Below, piece by piece: positions 18,220-26,067 of a stretch of 64,000 nt of DNA. How positions within the stretch are numbered: position 1 is the stretch's first letter; each line of letters starts with the position of its first letter. The notes beneath the pieces were generated by a model. That model did no database searches. It was given only the letters and a program-made list of their open reading frames with translations, and was not told the DNA's origin. The DNA lies in NCBI GenBank assembly GCA_002331335.1, contig DCZO01000035.1, positions 1 through 64,000 on the forward strand, in the 5' to 3' direction. The translations under genes were made by a program, and so were the position numbers. This DNA comes from Nitrospira sp. UBA2082. Its GTDB lineage: Bacteria > Nitrospirota > Nitrospiria > Nitrospirales > Nitrospiraceae.

Positions 18220-18882
18220 TCAAGATCTGCTGGCTGTGGATAGGCTCATTCGAGCCTTTTCCAGGGCAGAAAGAAAAACTTCAACCGGTTGCGCGCCTGA
18301 GATGCCGTAGGCCTTCTCGAGTACGAAGTACGGCACCCCGCGAATGCCTAACTGATGACCGACCAATTCTTCAGCTTTGACCTCTGCGGTACCATCTTCG
18401 CTCCTCAGAAACTGGTCCGCCCGCAGTCCTGCTTGATCAGATAACTCCTCAAGTACCGATGCCATACCGATATCGAGGCCTTCTTCGAAATAGCCTTTAA
18501 ACAACTGGTCAACCACCGCGTCCTGTCGGCCTTTGAGGCCGGCATACCAAATCAGCCGATGGGCCAGGAAGGTATTGGGCGTGCGCGTGATTTTCTCAAA
18601 CGCGAAGGACATCCCCTCGGCTGAACCAGCAGCCGACACCTGTTTCTCCAATTGCCCATACGCATCCACTGTACCGAACTTCGCCTGGAGATAGGCCGTT
18701 CGATCCATCCCGTCCTTGGGCATCATCGGATTCAACTGAAACGGACGCCAGGCAACCTCCACGTTCACCCTGCCTGCTACTTGCCGTAATGCCCGTTCAA
18801 GCCGCCGCTTGCCCACATAGCACCAGGGACAGATGACATCCGAGTACACATCGATGTGGAGCGCTGCGTCCTGGCTATTCAT
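18220..18882 (-). CDS. DsbA-family (FrnE-like) thioredoxin-fold oxidoreductase
   Basis: A 220-residue protein with a thioredoxin fold split by a helical insert. The active-site motif CPWC follows VYSDVI near residue 18, and GIRGVPYFVLEKAYGISGAQP carries the cis-proline. No signal peptide is visible, so it acts in the cytoplasm, like FrnE and 2-hydroxychromene-2-carboxylate isomerase relatives. The start is ATG 18882 or GTG 18891; neither has a good ribosome site, because a short repeat (ACGCTTCACGCTTTACGAAC) occupies that region. Confidence 0.88.
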   Translation of the reverse strand: MNSQDAALHIDVYSDVICPWCYVGKRRLERALRQVAGRVNVEVAWRPFQLNPMMPKDGMDRTAYLQAKFGTVDAYGQLEKQVSAAGSAEGMSFAFEKITRTPNTFLAHRLIWYAGLKGRQDAVVDQLFKGYFEEGLDIGMASVLEELSDQAGLRADQFLRSEDGTAEVKAEELVGHQLGIRGVPYFVLEKAYGISGAQPVEVFLSALEKARMSLSTASRS

Positions 18883-18916
18883 ACGCTTCACGCTTTACGA
18901 ACGACGAACAACGAGA

Positions 18917-19801
18917 TCATGACAGGTGACCCATCTTGCCGGCTTGATAGTCATTCACCGCTTGAACCAATTCGGCTTTGGTATTCATCACGAATGGCCC
19001 ATAGCGAGCCACCGGCTCGTTGATCGGCTCGCCAGCCAGCACGAGCACAATTGTATCGGTCGCAGCCACAATTGTGATGCGCTCCCCATTGCGATCGAGG
19101 CGGGCGAGCTCGGCTTCCTTCACCGGCTCAGATCCATTGACGGATACCTCACCCTGCAGCACAAAGACCGCTGCATTGAAACTCGACGGTACCGTGATCT
19201 CCACCATCGATCCGCCCTTCACGCGTACATCGTAGAGATGAATCGGCGTAAAGGTCTTTGCCGGCCCCTTGACGCCGCGGAACTCTCCGGCAATCACACG
19301 TAGATGTCCTGCCCCGCCGCCAAGTTCGACTGCGGGGATATCTGCCTTCAGCAATGTCTGATAGCCGGGGCTGGACATCTTGTGTGACCTTGGCAGATTC
19401 ACCCATAGTTGGATGGCATGAAAGGCGCCGCCCTTTTTCGCCCATTCTTTCTCATGCATTTCTTCATGGACGATGCCGGAGGCGGCTGTCATCCATTGCA
19501 CGTCGCCCGGTCCGATCACGCCACCGTTGCCGGTCGAATCTCGGTGTGCCACAACACCGTCGTACACAATGGTGACCGTTTCAAATCCCCGGTGCGGGTG
19601 TTCGCCCACACCGCGAGGGCTATCGGTCGGATCAAACTTCTCAGGCCCCGCATAGTCCAACAGGAGAAACGGGGAAAGCTGCTCGCCCACGGTATTCCCA
19701 GGAATGAGATTGCGAACGGGAAACCCATCGCCCACCCAATGGCGGGACCCGTAGTGGTGAATCTCGACGACCTTCTTGTCAGCTGTAATCGTAGTGCTCA
19801 T
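18917..19801 (-). CDS. Pirin family protein
   Basis: A 294-residue bicupin. The first cupin holds the metal-binding HPHRGFETVTIVYDG and later VHEE segments; the PGDVQWMTAASGIVHEE stretch is typical of pirins. Related proteins include YhhW, a quercetinase, and mammalian pirin, an iron-binding co-regulator. GGAGGG lies before ATG 19801. It follows the NmrA-like gene by 14 bases and likely shares its promoter. Enzymatic activity cannot be decided from sequence. Confidence 0.92.
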   Translation of the reverse strand: MSTTITADKKVVEIHHYGSRHWVGDGFPVRNLIPGNTVGEQLSPFLLLDYAGPEKFDPTDSPRGVGEHPHRGFETVTIVYDGVVAHRDSTGNGGVIGPGDVQWMTAASGIVHEEMHEKEWAKKGGAFHAIQLWVNLPRSHKMSSPGYQTLLKADIPAVELGGGAGHLRVIAGEFRGVKGPAKTFTPIHLYDVRVKGGSMVEITVPSSFNAAVFVLQGEVSVNGSEPVKEAELARLDRNGERITIVAATDTIVLVLAGEPINEPVARYGPFVMNTKAELVQAVNDYQAGKMGHLS

Positions 19802-19815
19802 AGCCGTACCCTCCT

Positions 19816-20673
19816 TTACACCATCCCCCGTAGCACCTCCTGCAGCGTGACCCTGCCCCGCACCAGCTTGTCGGGGTGTTCGTACCCAATCATGCCTTTT
19901 GAGAACGCGGTGTACATTTCTTCAAATAACTTTGCCGCTTCGCCTGAAAACCCAAACGACTTGAATGTCGGAACAACGGCACTCAGAGGCGCATGTTGGG
20001 CCGTGACCGTCTTCCCCAAGATCTGGCCGAGCGCTGAAGCGACCTCATCCGGACTGTACTCTGCCGGGCCGGCCATTTCCACGATCTGCTTACCATGACC
20101 ACCAGTCATCAATTGTTCGGCTCCGATTCTGCCGATATCCTTCGTCGAAATCATGGGAATCTTGGCCTGAGGTGGAATGAACGTCGGGAGAACTCCCTCA
20201 GCCTTCGCCGCACCAATCACCGGTGCCCAGTTATCCATAAAGTAGCAGGGACGGAGAATCGTCAGGCGCTTCGCCACACAGCCCAACGCATGTTCCCCAT
20301 AACTGGCCGCCCGAATCGGACCAGTCCCGCCAGCGATATGTCCGCCGACTGACGACAGAAACACCACATGCTGAATCTCACTATTTCTCACGGCTTCTGC
20401 GGCACGATCCATCCGCGCTCGTTGATCCGCCAGCCAGGCCTCGGCCCCATAGTTCGGAGGCACCAACAAATAGACCCCTCTCGCTCCCTCAAAAGCCTTG
20501 ATTAAGGCCGGGACATCGTCCAGTGATGCGACGGCCACCTCAGCCCCCTTAGCCTTCCATCCAGCCCCCTTCTCAGCCGAACGAACGAGAACTCGTACTG
20601 CCTGTTGTTTACTGAGCAAGGTCTCGACGACTACCGATCCTGTATTGCCTGTTGCACCAACGACTACAAACAT
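19816..20673 (-). CDS. NmrA-like NAD(P)-binding protein
   Basis: A 285-residue atypical SDR. It opens with FVVVGATGNTGSVVVETLL, the GxxGxxG nucleotide motif, and carries no canonical YxxxK pair in the right place, as is usual for NmrA-like quinone oxidoreductases and redox sensors. GGGAGG lies seven bases before ATG 20673 and fixes the start. It is the first gene of a minus-strand set including pirin, DsbA-like and VOC genes. A 14-bp palindrome at 20892-20905 lies 220 bases upstream. Confidence 0.85.
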   Translation of the reverse strand: MFVVVGATGNTGSVVVETLLSKQQAVRVLVRSAEKGAGWKAKGAEVAVASLDDVPALIKAFEGARGVYLLVPPNYGAEAWLADQRARMDRAAEAVRNSEIQHVVFLSSVGGHIAGGTGPIRAASYGEHALGCVAKRLTILRPCYFMDNWAPVIGAAKAEGVLPTFIPPQAKIPMISTKDIGRIGAEQLMTGGHGKQIVEMAGPAEYSPDEVASALGQILGKTVTAQHAPLSAVVPTFKSFGFSGEAAKLFEEMYTAFSKGMIGYEHPDKLVRGRVTLQEVLRGMV

Positions 20674-20891
20674 GATGGAACCTCCCTCTCCGTTCAATGC
20701 CACTCTCGTATCTTAATCGTACTGCCATTGACCAACACGGTCTCGAGCCTTCGCATGATGACGCCGGAACGCGGACCTGTAAAGCCGTTCCCCGGCATCG
20801 CATCCAAACCGGCACTTCATACCCCGCGATTCATCGCAGCCATGCCCGCTACACCTCGCCTATTGATAGCCATATCACCTTCAGTATATTA

Positions 20892-20905
20892 GTTCTAGCT
20901 AGAAC
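20892..20905. promoter_or_regulatory. 14-bp perfect palindrome, putative operator
   Basis: GTTCTAGCTAGAAC is fully self-complementary, lies in the AT-richer part of the 418-base gap between the NmrA-like gene (minus) and the response-regulator gene (plus), and follows TATATTA. It has the form of an operator for a dimeric repressor of the MarR/HxlR type, though no such regulator gene is adjacent. Confidence 0.5.
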
Positions 20906-20949
20906 AAAGTCAAGGCTGAATATGCTGTGGCACCCCACATTAGAGCTTC

Positions 20950-20976
20950 TTCACCATTCCTTCACGCTCCGTTTAC
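20950..20976 (+). promoter_or_regulatory. 11-bp-period response-regulator box with -10 element
   Basis: TTCAC (20950), TTCAC (20961) and TTTAC (20972) are exactly 11 bases apart, the spacing used by OmpR/PhoB-type regulators. TATAAT follows at 20998-21003, so the repeats sit where the -35 would be. The response-regulator gene starts at 21092. This looks like an autoregulatory site. Confidence 0.6.
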
Positions 20977-21091
20977 ACCTGCCCAACCAAGATGGCATAT
21001 AATGGAAGCCATCTCAGTGAGGAGTGCCGGCCGCGCAAGACTCTGCGCTGCGTGACTCGTGCTCAAGCGATGGCAGGTGTCGGGAGAGGCG

Positions 21092-21775
21092 ATGCGGATT
21101 CTGTTGGTTGAAGACGATGTCAACCTTGCACAATTCATTCGCAAGGGCCTCAAGGAGGAGCACTACGCAGTGGATTTCGCCGCCGACGGTGAAGCGGGAT
21201 TGGAGTTAGCCCTGAATAACTCCTACGACCTGTTGATTCTGGACGTCATGCTGCCCAAGCTGGACGGCCTTACGCTCTGCCGCCGCATCCGGGCCAAGGG
21301 CCACACCACCCCCGTCCTGCTGCTGACTGCGCGCAACACGCTGGAGACCAAAGTGTCCGGGTTCGATATCGGCGCGGATCAATTTATGCCGAAACCCTTC
21401 GCCTTCGTAGAACTCCTGGCCCGAATCAGGGCCCTGCTGCGTCGAGGCGGCCAACAGCCTGCGATGAACCTTCAAGCCGCGGATCTGACCCTTGATCCGG
21501 CAACCCGCCGCGTCTGGCGAGCCGGACACGAAATTTCTCTGACGAACAAGGAGTATGCCCTGCTCGAATTCCTGTTGCGAAACAAGAACCGAGTCCTTAC
21601 GCGAACGGTGATCATCGAACACGTGTGGGACATCAGCTATGACCCCATGACCAACATTGTGGACGCCCACATCCGGGCCTTGCGGGCGAAGATCGACCGT
21701 GACTTTTCGCCCCCGTTGATCGCCACCGTGCGCGGCGCAGGGTACATGCTGGAAGAGCCGAACGCAGCCGCATGA
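21092..21775 (+). CDS. OmpR-type response regulator
   Basis: A 227-residue protein with a receiver domain (acidic pair in VEDD, phosphoacceptor Asp51 in LILDVMLP, Lys in MPKPF) and a C-terminal winged-helix DNA-binding domain (LTNKEYALLEFLLRNKNRVLTRTVIIEHVW). It resembles CusR/CopR-type metal-responsive regulators, but that is only family similarity. ATG 21092 is preceded by GGGAGAGG. Its stop overlaps the kinase start, so the pair is coupled. The 11-bp repeats upstream suggest autoregulation. Confidence 0.93.
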   Translation: MRILLVEDDVNLAQFIRKGLKEEHYAVDFAADGEAGLELALNNSYDLLILDVMLPKLDGLTLCRRIRAKGHTTPVLLLTARNTLETKVSGFDIGADQFMPKPFAFVELLARIRALLRRGGQQPAMNLQAADLTLDPATRRVWRAGHEISLTNKEYALLEFLLRNKNRVLTRTVIIEHVWDISYDPMTNIVDAHIRALRAKIDRDFSPPLIATVRGAGYMLEEPNAAA

Positions 21776-23229
21776 ATTCCTTACGCAGCCTTATCAGCCG
21801 ATCGACGCTCATCCTGATGGGGGGACTCCTCCTCTTCTCCGCGCTCGTGTACCTCGCGAGCGATGCCCTGCTGCACCGCTTCGTGGATGGACGGCTACTG
21901 GCGCTAGCGGAGACGCTGGCCGAGCTCGTCGAGCACCACCCCAGCATCATCGATCAGAGCGGTACGGATCTCTCGTTCTCCGGCAAGGTGAGTCCGAACA
22001 AAAAGGAGCAGCGCGAGCTGCCGGGGGTGCTTGACGCCCTACGGGTCTTCTCGCCAGACGGACGGCTCATCTGGAAAAGTCCCAATGCCTCGATACAGCT
22101 GTCCGTTCCGTCACATATGCTTCAACGAGTCCTGATCGAACGGACCGTGTATGAGACCATCGACTCGCTGGACGGAACGCCGGCCCGGCACCTCTTCATC
22201 GCCAGCGCCCGGGAGGGACAAGTGCAATACATCCTCCAGGCTGAAACGTCACTCCTCCACTACCGAACGGCGCTGAACGATCTGGTGCTGCTGTTGGCTC
22301 TCGGATCCGGCACCACCCTGCTGGTGACATGGATCGGCAGTCTGTGGCTAACCAAGAAAGTCTTGGCCCCGATCGAAGCGCTATGTTCAGGTGCCGAAAC
22401 GATGTCGGAGGCCGATCTGGGGAAACGGCTGGCAATGGATTCGCCCTATCAGGAGTTTCGGCGGCTGACCCAAGCCGTCAACGCGGTACTGGATCAGTTC
22501 CAACGGAGCAGCGAGATCCAGCGGAATTTTTGCGAGATCGCCGCGCATGAGATGAAAACGCCGTTGACCATTCTGCGTGGGAACCTGGAAGTTGCACTCC
22601 TGAAGGCCAGGACGACCGAGGAATATCGTGAGGTACTCCTCAACAACCTCGAGCAGGTTGAGCGGCTCATCGGGTTGACCCGCCCTCTGTTGACCTTGGC
22701 GAAATTCACCAGCAACAAATCACCCGTCCGGCTTGCGCCACTCGATGTCGAACCGTTGATCCAGGAGCTCGTGGACCAACTGACGCTACTGGCCGACGAT
22801 CGGCATATCGCCCTGTTGTTCGAGTCCGAACCGGTCCCTCCGATACTCGGTGACGCCCAGTGGCTCAAACAGGCGCTGATCAATCTGCTCGACAACGCCT
22901 TGCGCTATACCCCTTCCGGTGGAACGGTCACCGTCCGATTGCAGGCAGCTGGCCAGGAGATCTCAATAGCGGTCGAGGACACCGGCCATGGCATTGAGCC
23001 GGAACATATTCCGCATCTCTTCGAGCGCTTTTACCGAACCGACTGGGCCCGATCGAAGGATGCCGCCGGCACCGGGTTGGGCCTCCCCATCGTGAAAGAA
23101 ATCACAGAGGCTCACGGCGGCACCATTTCAGTCACCAGCCAAGTCGGCAAAGGCTCTGTCTTCACACTGCGGTTGCCCATCCTGACCCGTCAGACGCAGG
23201 CGGTTCCCGCGTCGATAGTTTCTCAATAG
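21772..23229 (+). CDS. Sensor histidine kinase
   Basis: A 485-residue membrane kinase. Residues 1-30 form the first membrane helix, a periplasmic domain of about 140 residues follows, then a second helix (LVLLLALGSGTTLLVTWIGSLWL), a HAMP linker, the HisKA domain with the phospho-His in EIAAHEMKTPL, and a HATPase domain with DNALRY, DTGHGI and GTGLGLPIV. It would phosphorylate the regulator encoded just before it (ATGA overlap). The layout is like CusS-type kinases; the signal is unknown. Confidence 0.94.
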   Translation: MNSLRSLISRSTLILMGGLLLFSALVYLASDALLHRFVDGRLLALAETLAELVEHHPSIIDQSGTDLSFSGKVSPNKKEQRELPGVLDALRVFSPDGRLIWKSPNASIQLSVPSHMLQRVLIERTVYETIDSLDGTPARHLFIASAREGQVQYILQAETSLLHYRTALNDLVLLLALGSGTTLLVTWIGSLWLTKKVLAPIEALCSGAETMSEADLGKRLAMDSPYQEFRRLTQAVNAVLDQFQRSSEIQRNFCEIAAHEMKTPLTILRGNLEVALLKARTTEEYREVLLNNLEQVERLIGLTRPLLTLAKFTSNKSPVRLAPLDVEPLIQELVDQLTLLADDRHIALLFESEPVPPILGDAQWLKQALINLLDNALRYTPSGGTVTVRLQAAGQEISIAVEDTGHGIEPEHIPHLFERFYRTDWARSKDAAGTGLGLPIVKEITEAHGGTISVTSQVGKGSVFTLRLPILTRQTQAVPASIVSQ

Positions 23230-23255
23230 TCCCAACTGCAACGATCGCCGTTTTG

Positions 23256-23271
23256 TTCACATGATGTTCGG
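23256..23271 (+). promoter_or_regulatory. Candidate second response-regulator half-box
   Basis: TTCAC at 23256 and TTCGG at 23267 are again 11 bases apart, like the box before the two-component operon. The site lies between the kinase gene and the small membrane peptide. I see no clear -10 element after it, so this is a weak call. Confidence 0.3.
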
Positions 23272-23295
23272 ATCATGAAGAATTCTTCATGATCC
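23270..23295. promoter_or_regulatory. 26-bp perfect palindrome
   Basis: The 26 bases centred on GAATTC are fully self-complementary (half-site GGATCATGAAGAA followed by its inverse). It lies 40 bases after the kinase stop and 65 before the small peptide. There is no T-run, so it is a poor intrinsic terminator, and an operator or RNA hairpin is equally possible. Confidence 0.6.
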
Positions 23296-23360
23296 CATCA
23301 TGGCGCCTTCATCTAGCGGAGGTAGAGTGATGACATCAAACTGGAAGGAGGTGAACAACC

Positions 23361-23444
23361 ATGCCGGCACTCATCATTCTCGGACTGGCAGTTACTGTTA
23401 TCCTAGGAATCGGCTACAAAGTGTTTTCTATGGAGGAGGAATAG
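23361..23444 (+). CDS. 27-residue single-pass membrane peptide
   Basis: A very short gene starting ATG 23361 behind AAGGAGGTGA, an almost perfect ribosome site. The peptide begins MPALIILGLAVTVILG, one hydrophobic helix, then GYK and an acidic end, KVFSMEEE. This is the form of small membrane subunits such as KdpF or CydX, though I cannot match it to either. It is just downstream of a two-component system, with a palindrome and a possible regulator box before it, so it may be a target of that system. A second ATG with its own GGAGGT at 23330 opens another frame that looks non-coding. Confidence 0.6.
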   Translation: MPALIILGLAVTVILGIGYKVFSMEEE

Positions 23445-23554
23445 TTACTGTCGTCGCCCCCGTTGCGCATAGGCCTGCGGACTCTGAGCTGCAGCTTCGT
23501 GCGCAGCGGGGACCGTGGAACATGACCGCTGAGGTCCTATCTTTGAACTGATCA

Positions 23555-23992
23555 TTACTCCCAGCCGTTGACTTCGTAGCCTTTCTCTCTCAGACATTTC
23601 TCAACCGCGTCGGCATAGGGCGGGTCAGGCACCAGTGGTTTGAAGGTACCCCCGACCAATCCGATCACCAGACCGAGTCCGGCACCGGCGGCGGCGCCGA
23701 TCGTAACTCCCGGCAATCCACCGATCACACCAGCTGAAGCCCCGACAGCCCCACCCAGGGTCATACCCAGCACAGCACCTGTTGCGGCATTACCGGTTTG
23801 GTACACTCCGGTACCTACCCCCGTGGCCTCCACCTTTCTCCGACACACATCGATCTCTTGGCGAGCCTTGTCTCTGCCATACAGTTGTAGCTGCTTGTTA
23901 GACTGCAGCAGCGGCTCCGGTCCCGCACAAGCTGTGAGGACCGACACCAGGACGCATAGCACGACGAATGTACTGCCTGTAGACCCCGCCAC
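23555..23992 (-). CDS. Glycine-zipper lipoprotein
   Basis: A 145-residue protein with a signal peptide ending in LTAC, a lipobox. The middle is a long glycine-zipper (GAVLGMTLGGAVGASAG and following), which can insert in or pack against membranes, and the end is YEVNGWE. GTG 23992 is preceded by GGAGGAGA. It is a paralogue of the protein encoded at 24360-24788: both share a DKARQEID/SADQDIEACK segment and a KGYEV-GW terminus. Such proteins often affect envelope integrity, but no function is known. Confidence 0.82.
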   Translation of the reverse strand: MAGSTGSTFVVLCVLVSVLTACAGPEPLLQSNKQLQLYGRDKARQEIDVCRRKVEATGVGTGVYQTGNAATGAVLGMTLGGAVGASAGVIGGLPGVTIGAAAGAGLGLVIGLVGGTFKPLVPDPPYADAVEKCLREKGYEVNGWE

Positions 23993-24089
23993 TCGTTCTC
24001 CTCCAGACCGTGCCTAAGAATAGCCTGTCCTGTCCAATGCATCGAGTTATTTCCTCTTCTTTTCCAGTCTTGATGACGCGCGAACATTC

Positions 24090-24112
24090 CATCGCGCGCA
24101 TTGGCCGAGCAC
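24090..24112. repeat. Degenerate repeat core
   Basis: CATCGCGCGCATTGGCCGAG plus CAC matches the left core of the element at 24256-24352 with one difference. A loosely similar GCGCGTTGGGCGAGCAC lies at 24190-24203. No inverted arms flank it, so it looks like a decayed copy. Confidence 0.55.
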
Positions 24113-24255
24113 GCGCTTGCTCCACTCACTCCGGCTTGGCACCGAGGTCGTTTCCCTTGTACACATTCAACGAGGGCCTTCCGAGGCCGCGCGTTGGGCG
24201 AGCACTACGCTCTACATAGCTCTACGATTTCTGACCCCTTTTCCCCCCGTTTACT

Positions 24256-24352
24256 ACAGACCGGATGGGCGGGTACTCCATTGCGCGCATTGGCCGAGCA
24301 CATTCTGATCGTGCGCGGACAGCGAGCACGAGTACCCGCCCATCCGGTCTGT
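24256..24352. repeat. Palindrome-flanked repeat element, copy A
   Basis: Perfect 23-bp inverted arms (24256-24278 and 24330-24352, beginning ACAGACCGGATGGG) enclose a 51-base core. The core begins CATTGCGCGCATTGGCCGAG and ends GTGCGCGGACAGCGAGCAC. In the reverse direction the same core ends recur in the element at 37025-37145, where the arms are also 23 bp but of unrelated sequence. It lies just downstream of the lipoprotein gene ending at 24360. The rest of 23995-24359 holds only the decayed core copy. Confidence 0.8.
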
Positions 24353-24359
24353 CCCCCTC

Positions 24360-24788
24360 TCACTGCCATCCCGTCACCTCATACCCCTTCTCTTGCAGAC
24401 ACCGGTTGACGAAATTCGTGTAGGCCTGACTGGGCTGTGAGGGACCAGCAGCACGGAACAGCCCTGTCAGCAAACCCCACACAGCACCACTGGCCGCGCC
24501 AATCATCGACCCCCTTCCGACGGCTCCTGAAATGGCGCCACCGACCGCCCCGCTTGCGGCACCAACCCCGGCGCCGACCGCCGTATTCGTCGCCACCCGG
24601 CCTGCTGTGCCTCCCCCCGCCTGAGCACCAGCCTCCTCAGCCGCCAGCTTACAGGCCTCGATATCTTGATCCGCCGATTCTTTTCCGACCGACTGCAGAT
24701 GGGGATTGGGATACAACACAGGATGCGCGCTGGAGCAGGCAGTGAGAAACAACATGCCGACTATAGCCCCTTTTCGTACTGCGTTCAT
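24360..24788 (-). CDS. Glycine-zipper lipoprotein (paralogue)
   Basis: A 142-residue protein with signal peptide and lipobox (LFLTAC), an alanine-rich linker, a glycine-zipper block (GAGVGAASGAVGGAISGAVG) and the terminus KGYEVTGWQ. It parallels the gene at 23555-23992 and probably arose by duplication. GGAGGAGG lies upstream of ATG 24788; the frame is open further upstream but overlaps the DUF167 gene. Its start overlaps the DUF167 stop by four bases, which suggests co-expression. Confidence 0.82.
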   Translation of the reverse strand: MNAVRKGAIVGMLFLTACSSAHPVLYPNPHLQSVGKESADQDIEACKLAAEEAGAQAGGGTAGRVATNTAVGAGVGAASGAVGGAISGAVGRGSMIGAASGAVWGLLTGLFRAAGPSQPSQAYTNFVNRCLQEKGYEVTGWQ

Positions 24789-25111
24789 TCCGTGCCTCCT
24801 CCTCTTCTCTTCGGGATCGCCAGTCGCGCCAGCACCGCCTCGGCCGTGATGCCTTTGATGATCACTCGCTTCGAGCGGCTCTTCGCACCCGCATGAATGG
24901 AAATGCTCCCCGGTGACACCGCACAACACTCGGCTAAAAACCGGACCAGCTCGTCGTTGGCCGCGCCGTCGATGGGCGGAGCCGACACGCGAATCTTCAG
25001 TGCGTTGCCATGGACCCCGATACATTCCGTACGGGAAGCCTTAGGTTGGACATGCACCGTGAGGACGACGCCGTTGCGACCGTCCCGCACGATCGTAGGG
25101 AGGGAATTCAC
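24785..25111 (-). CDS. DUF167/YggU-family protein
   Basis: About 108 residues. The core [43 protein letters not shown] is the signature of DUF167 (YggU), small alpha/beta proteins of unknown function. I place the start at GTG 25111, 13 bases after the end of the ATPase gene, because coding cannot reasonably begin inside that gene; no clear ribosome site is visible and a GTG at 25087 is possible. The C-terminus (PKRRGGGTE) overlaps the next lipoprotein start. Confidence 0.75.
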   Translation of the reverse strand: MNSLPTIVRDGRNGVVLTVHVQPKASRTECIGVHGNALKIRVSAPPIDGAANDELVRFLAECCAVSPGSISIHAGAKSRSKRVIIKGITAEAVLARLAIPKRRGGGTE

Positions 25112-25124
25112 AACAGGGTACTGG

Positions 25125-25943
25125 CTAAAAAATAGCTTTGGCCAACTCCAGAATACTGCGTTGCATATCCGGGTCGTCGGTGATTGGCCTGGCGATCGCC
25201 ACATCGCAGGCTCGTTCCGCCGGCACGCCTTGCCGAATCAACGTCCCGGCATAGATCAACAACCTGGTGCTGACTCCTTCTTCCAGCCCATGATTCTTGA
25301 GGTTTCGAACTTTGCCGCCAAGTTTCACCAGGCTGCCCGCAAGAGCCTGGTTGACACCCGCCTCCCGTTCAACCACCGTCGTTTCGATCTCCGGAGAAGG
25401 ATACTCGAATTCGATCGCCATGAACCGCTGCTTCGTGCTTTGTTTCAAATCCTTGAGCACGCTCTGGTAGCCGGGATTGTAGGAGATCACGAGCATGAAG
25501 TCATCGGCGGCCTCCAGAATCTGGCCCTTCTTCTCGATCGGCAACACGCGGCGATCGTCGCTGAGGGGATGGATGATGACGGTCGTGTCCTTTCGAGCCT
25601 CCACGACTTCGTCGAGATAGACAATTGCGCCGTGCTTGACGCCGAGCGTCAGCGGTCCATCCATCCACACCGTCTCCTGACCTTTGAGCAGATAGCGGCC
25701 GACGAGGTCGGATGCCGTGAGATCCTCATGGCACGCCACAGTGATCAGCGGGCGTTCCAGCCGATAGGCCATGTGCTGAACAAACCGGGTTTTACCGCAG
25801 CCAGTTGGCCCTTTGAGCATAACGGGCATCTTGTTGCGCGCGGCAATCGAGAAAAGCCCTACCTCTCCACGCACCTCGGCGTAGAACGGCTCCCGCTCGA
25901 TCCGATATTGCCCGATATCACGCTCACGCCCTGGATGTATCAT
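25125..25943 (-). CDS. CbbQ/NirQ/NorQ-family AAA ATPase
   Basis: A 272-residue MoxR-type AAA+ protein. Walker A is [10 protein letters not shown], Walker B is IVYLDEV, and sensor-like ISYNPGYQS follows; [27 protein letters not shown] is typical of the CbbQ/NirQ/NorQ branch. These ATPases act with a VWA-domain partner (CbbO, NorD) to activate metalloenzymes such as Rubisco or nitric oxide reductase. No VWA gene lies next to it here, so the partner must be elsewhere. It is followed by DUF167 and a lipoprotein gene on the same strand. Confidence 0.9.
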   Translation of the reverse strand: MIHPGRERDIGQYRIEREPFYAEVRGEVGLFSIAARNKMPVMLKGPTGCGKTRFVQHMAYRLERPLITVACHEDLTASDLVGRYLLKGQETVWMDGPLTLGVKHGAIVYLDEVVEARKDTTVIIHPLSDDRRVLPIEKKGQILEAADDFMLVISYNPGYQSVLKDLKQSTKQRFMAIEFEYPSPEIETTVVEREAGVNQALAGSLVKLGGKVRNLKNHGLEEGVSTRLLIYAGTLIRQGVPAERACDVAIARPITDDPDMQRSILELAKAIF

Positions 25944-26067
25944 GGAATCTTTTCTCGCCCTCTCGTCCGATGGTCGTTCTCCGAAACTCAGGGCTCGAGT
26001 ACTCGGAGGTCACAATAAACACAACGGTGCCCAAGATCAAGCGATCAGAGCAGGACGACAGTCCATG

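Noticed and set aside
20973..21003. TTTACA and TATAAT as a sigma-70 promoter
   Set aside because: Spacing is 20 bases, too long for a normal promoter; the 11-bp repeat box with the -10 explains it better.
23330..23551. 74-codon frame starting before the membrane peptide
   Set aside because: It has a GGAGGT site, but the product is unlike a folded protein and overlaps the better-supported peptide; at most a leader.
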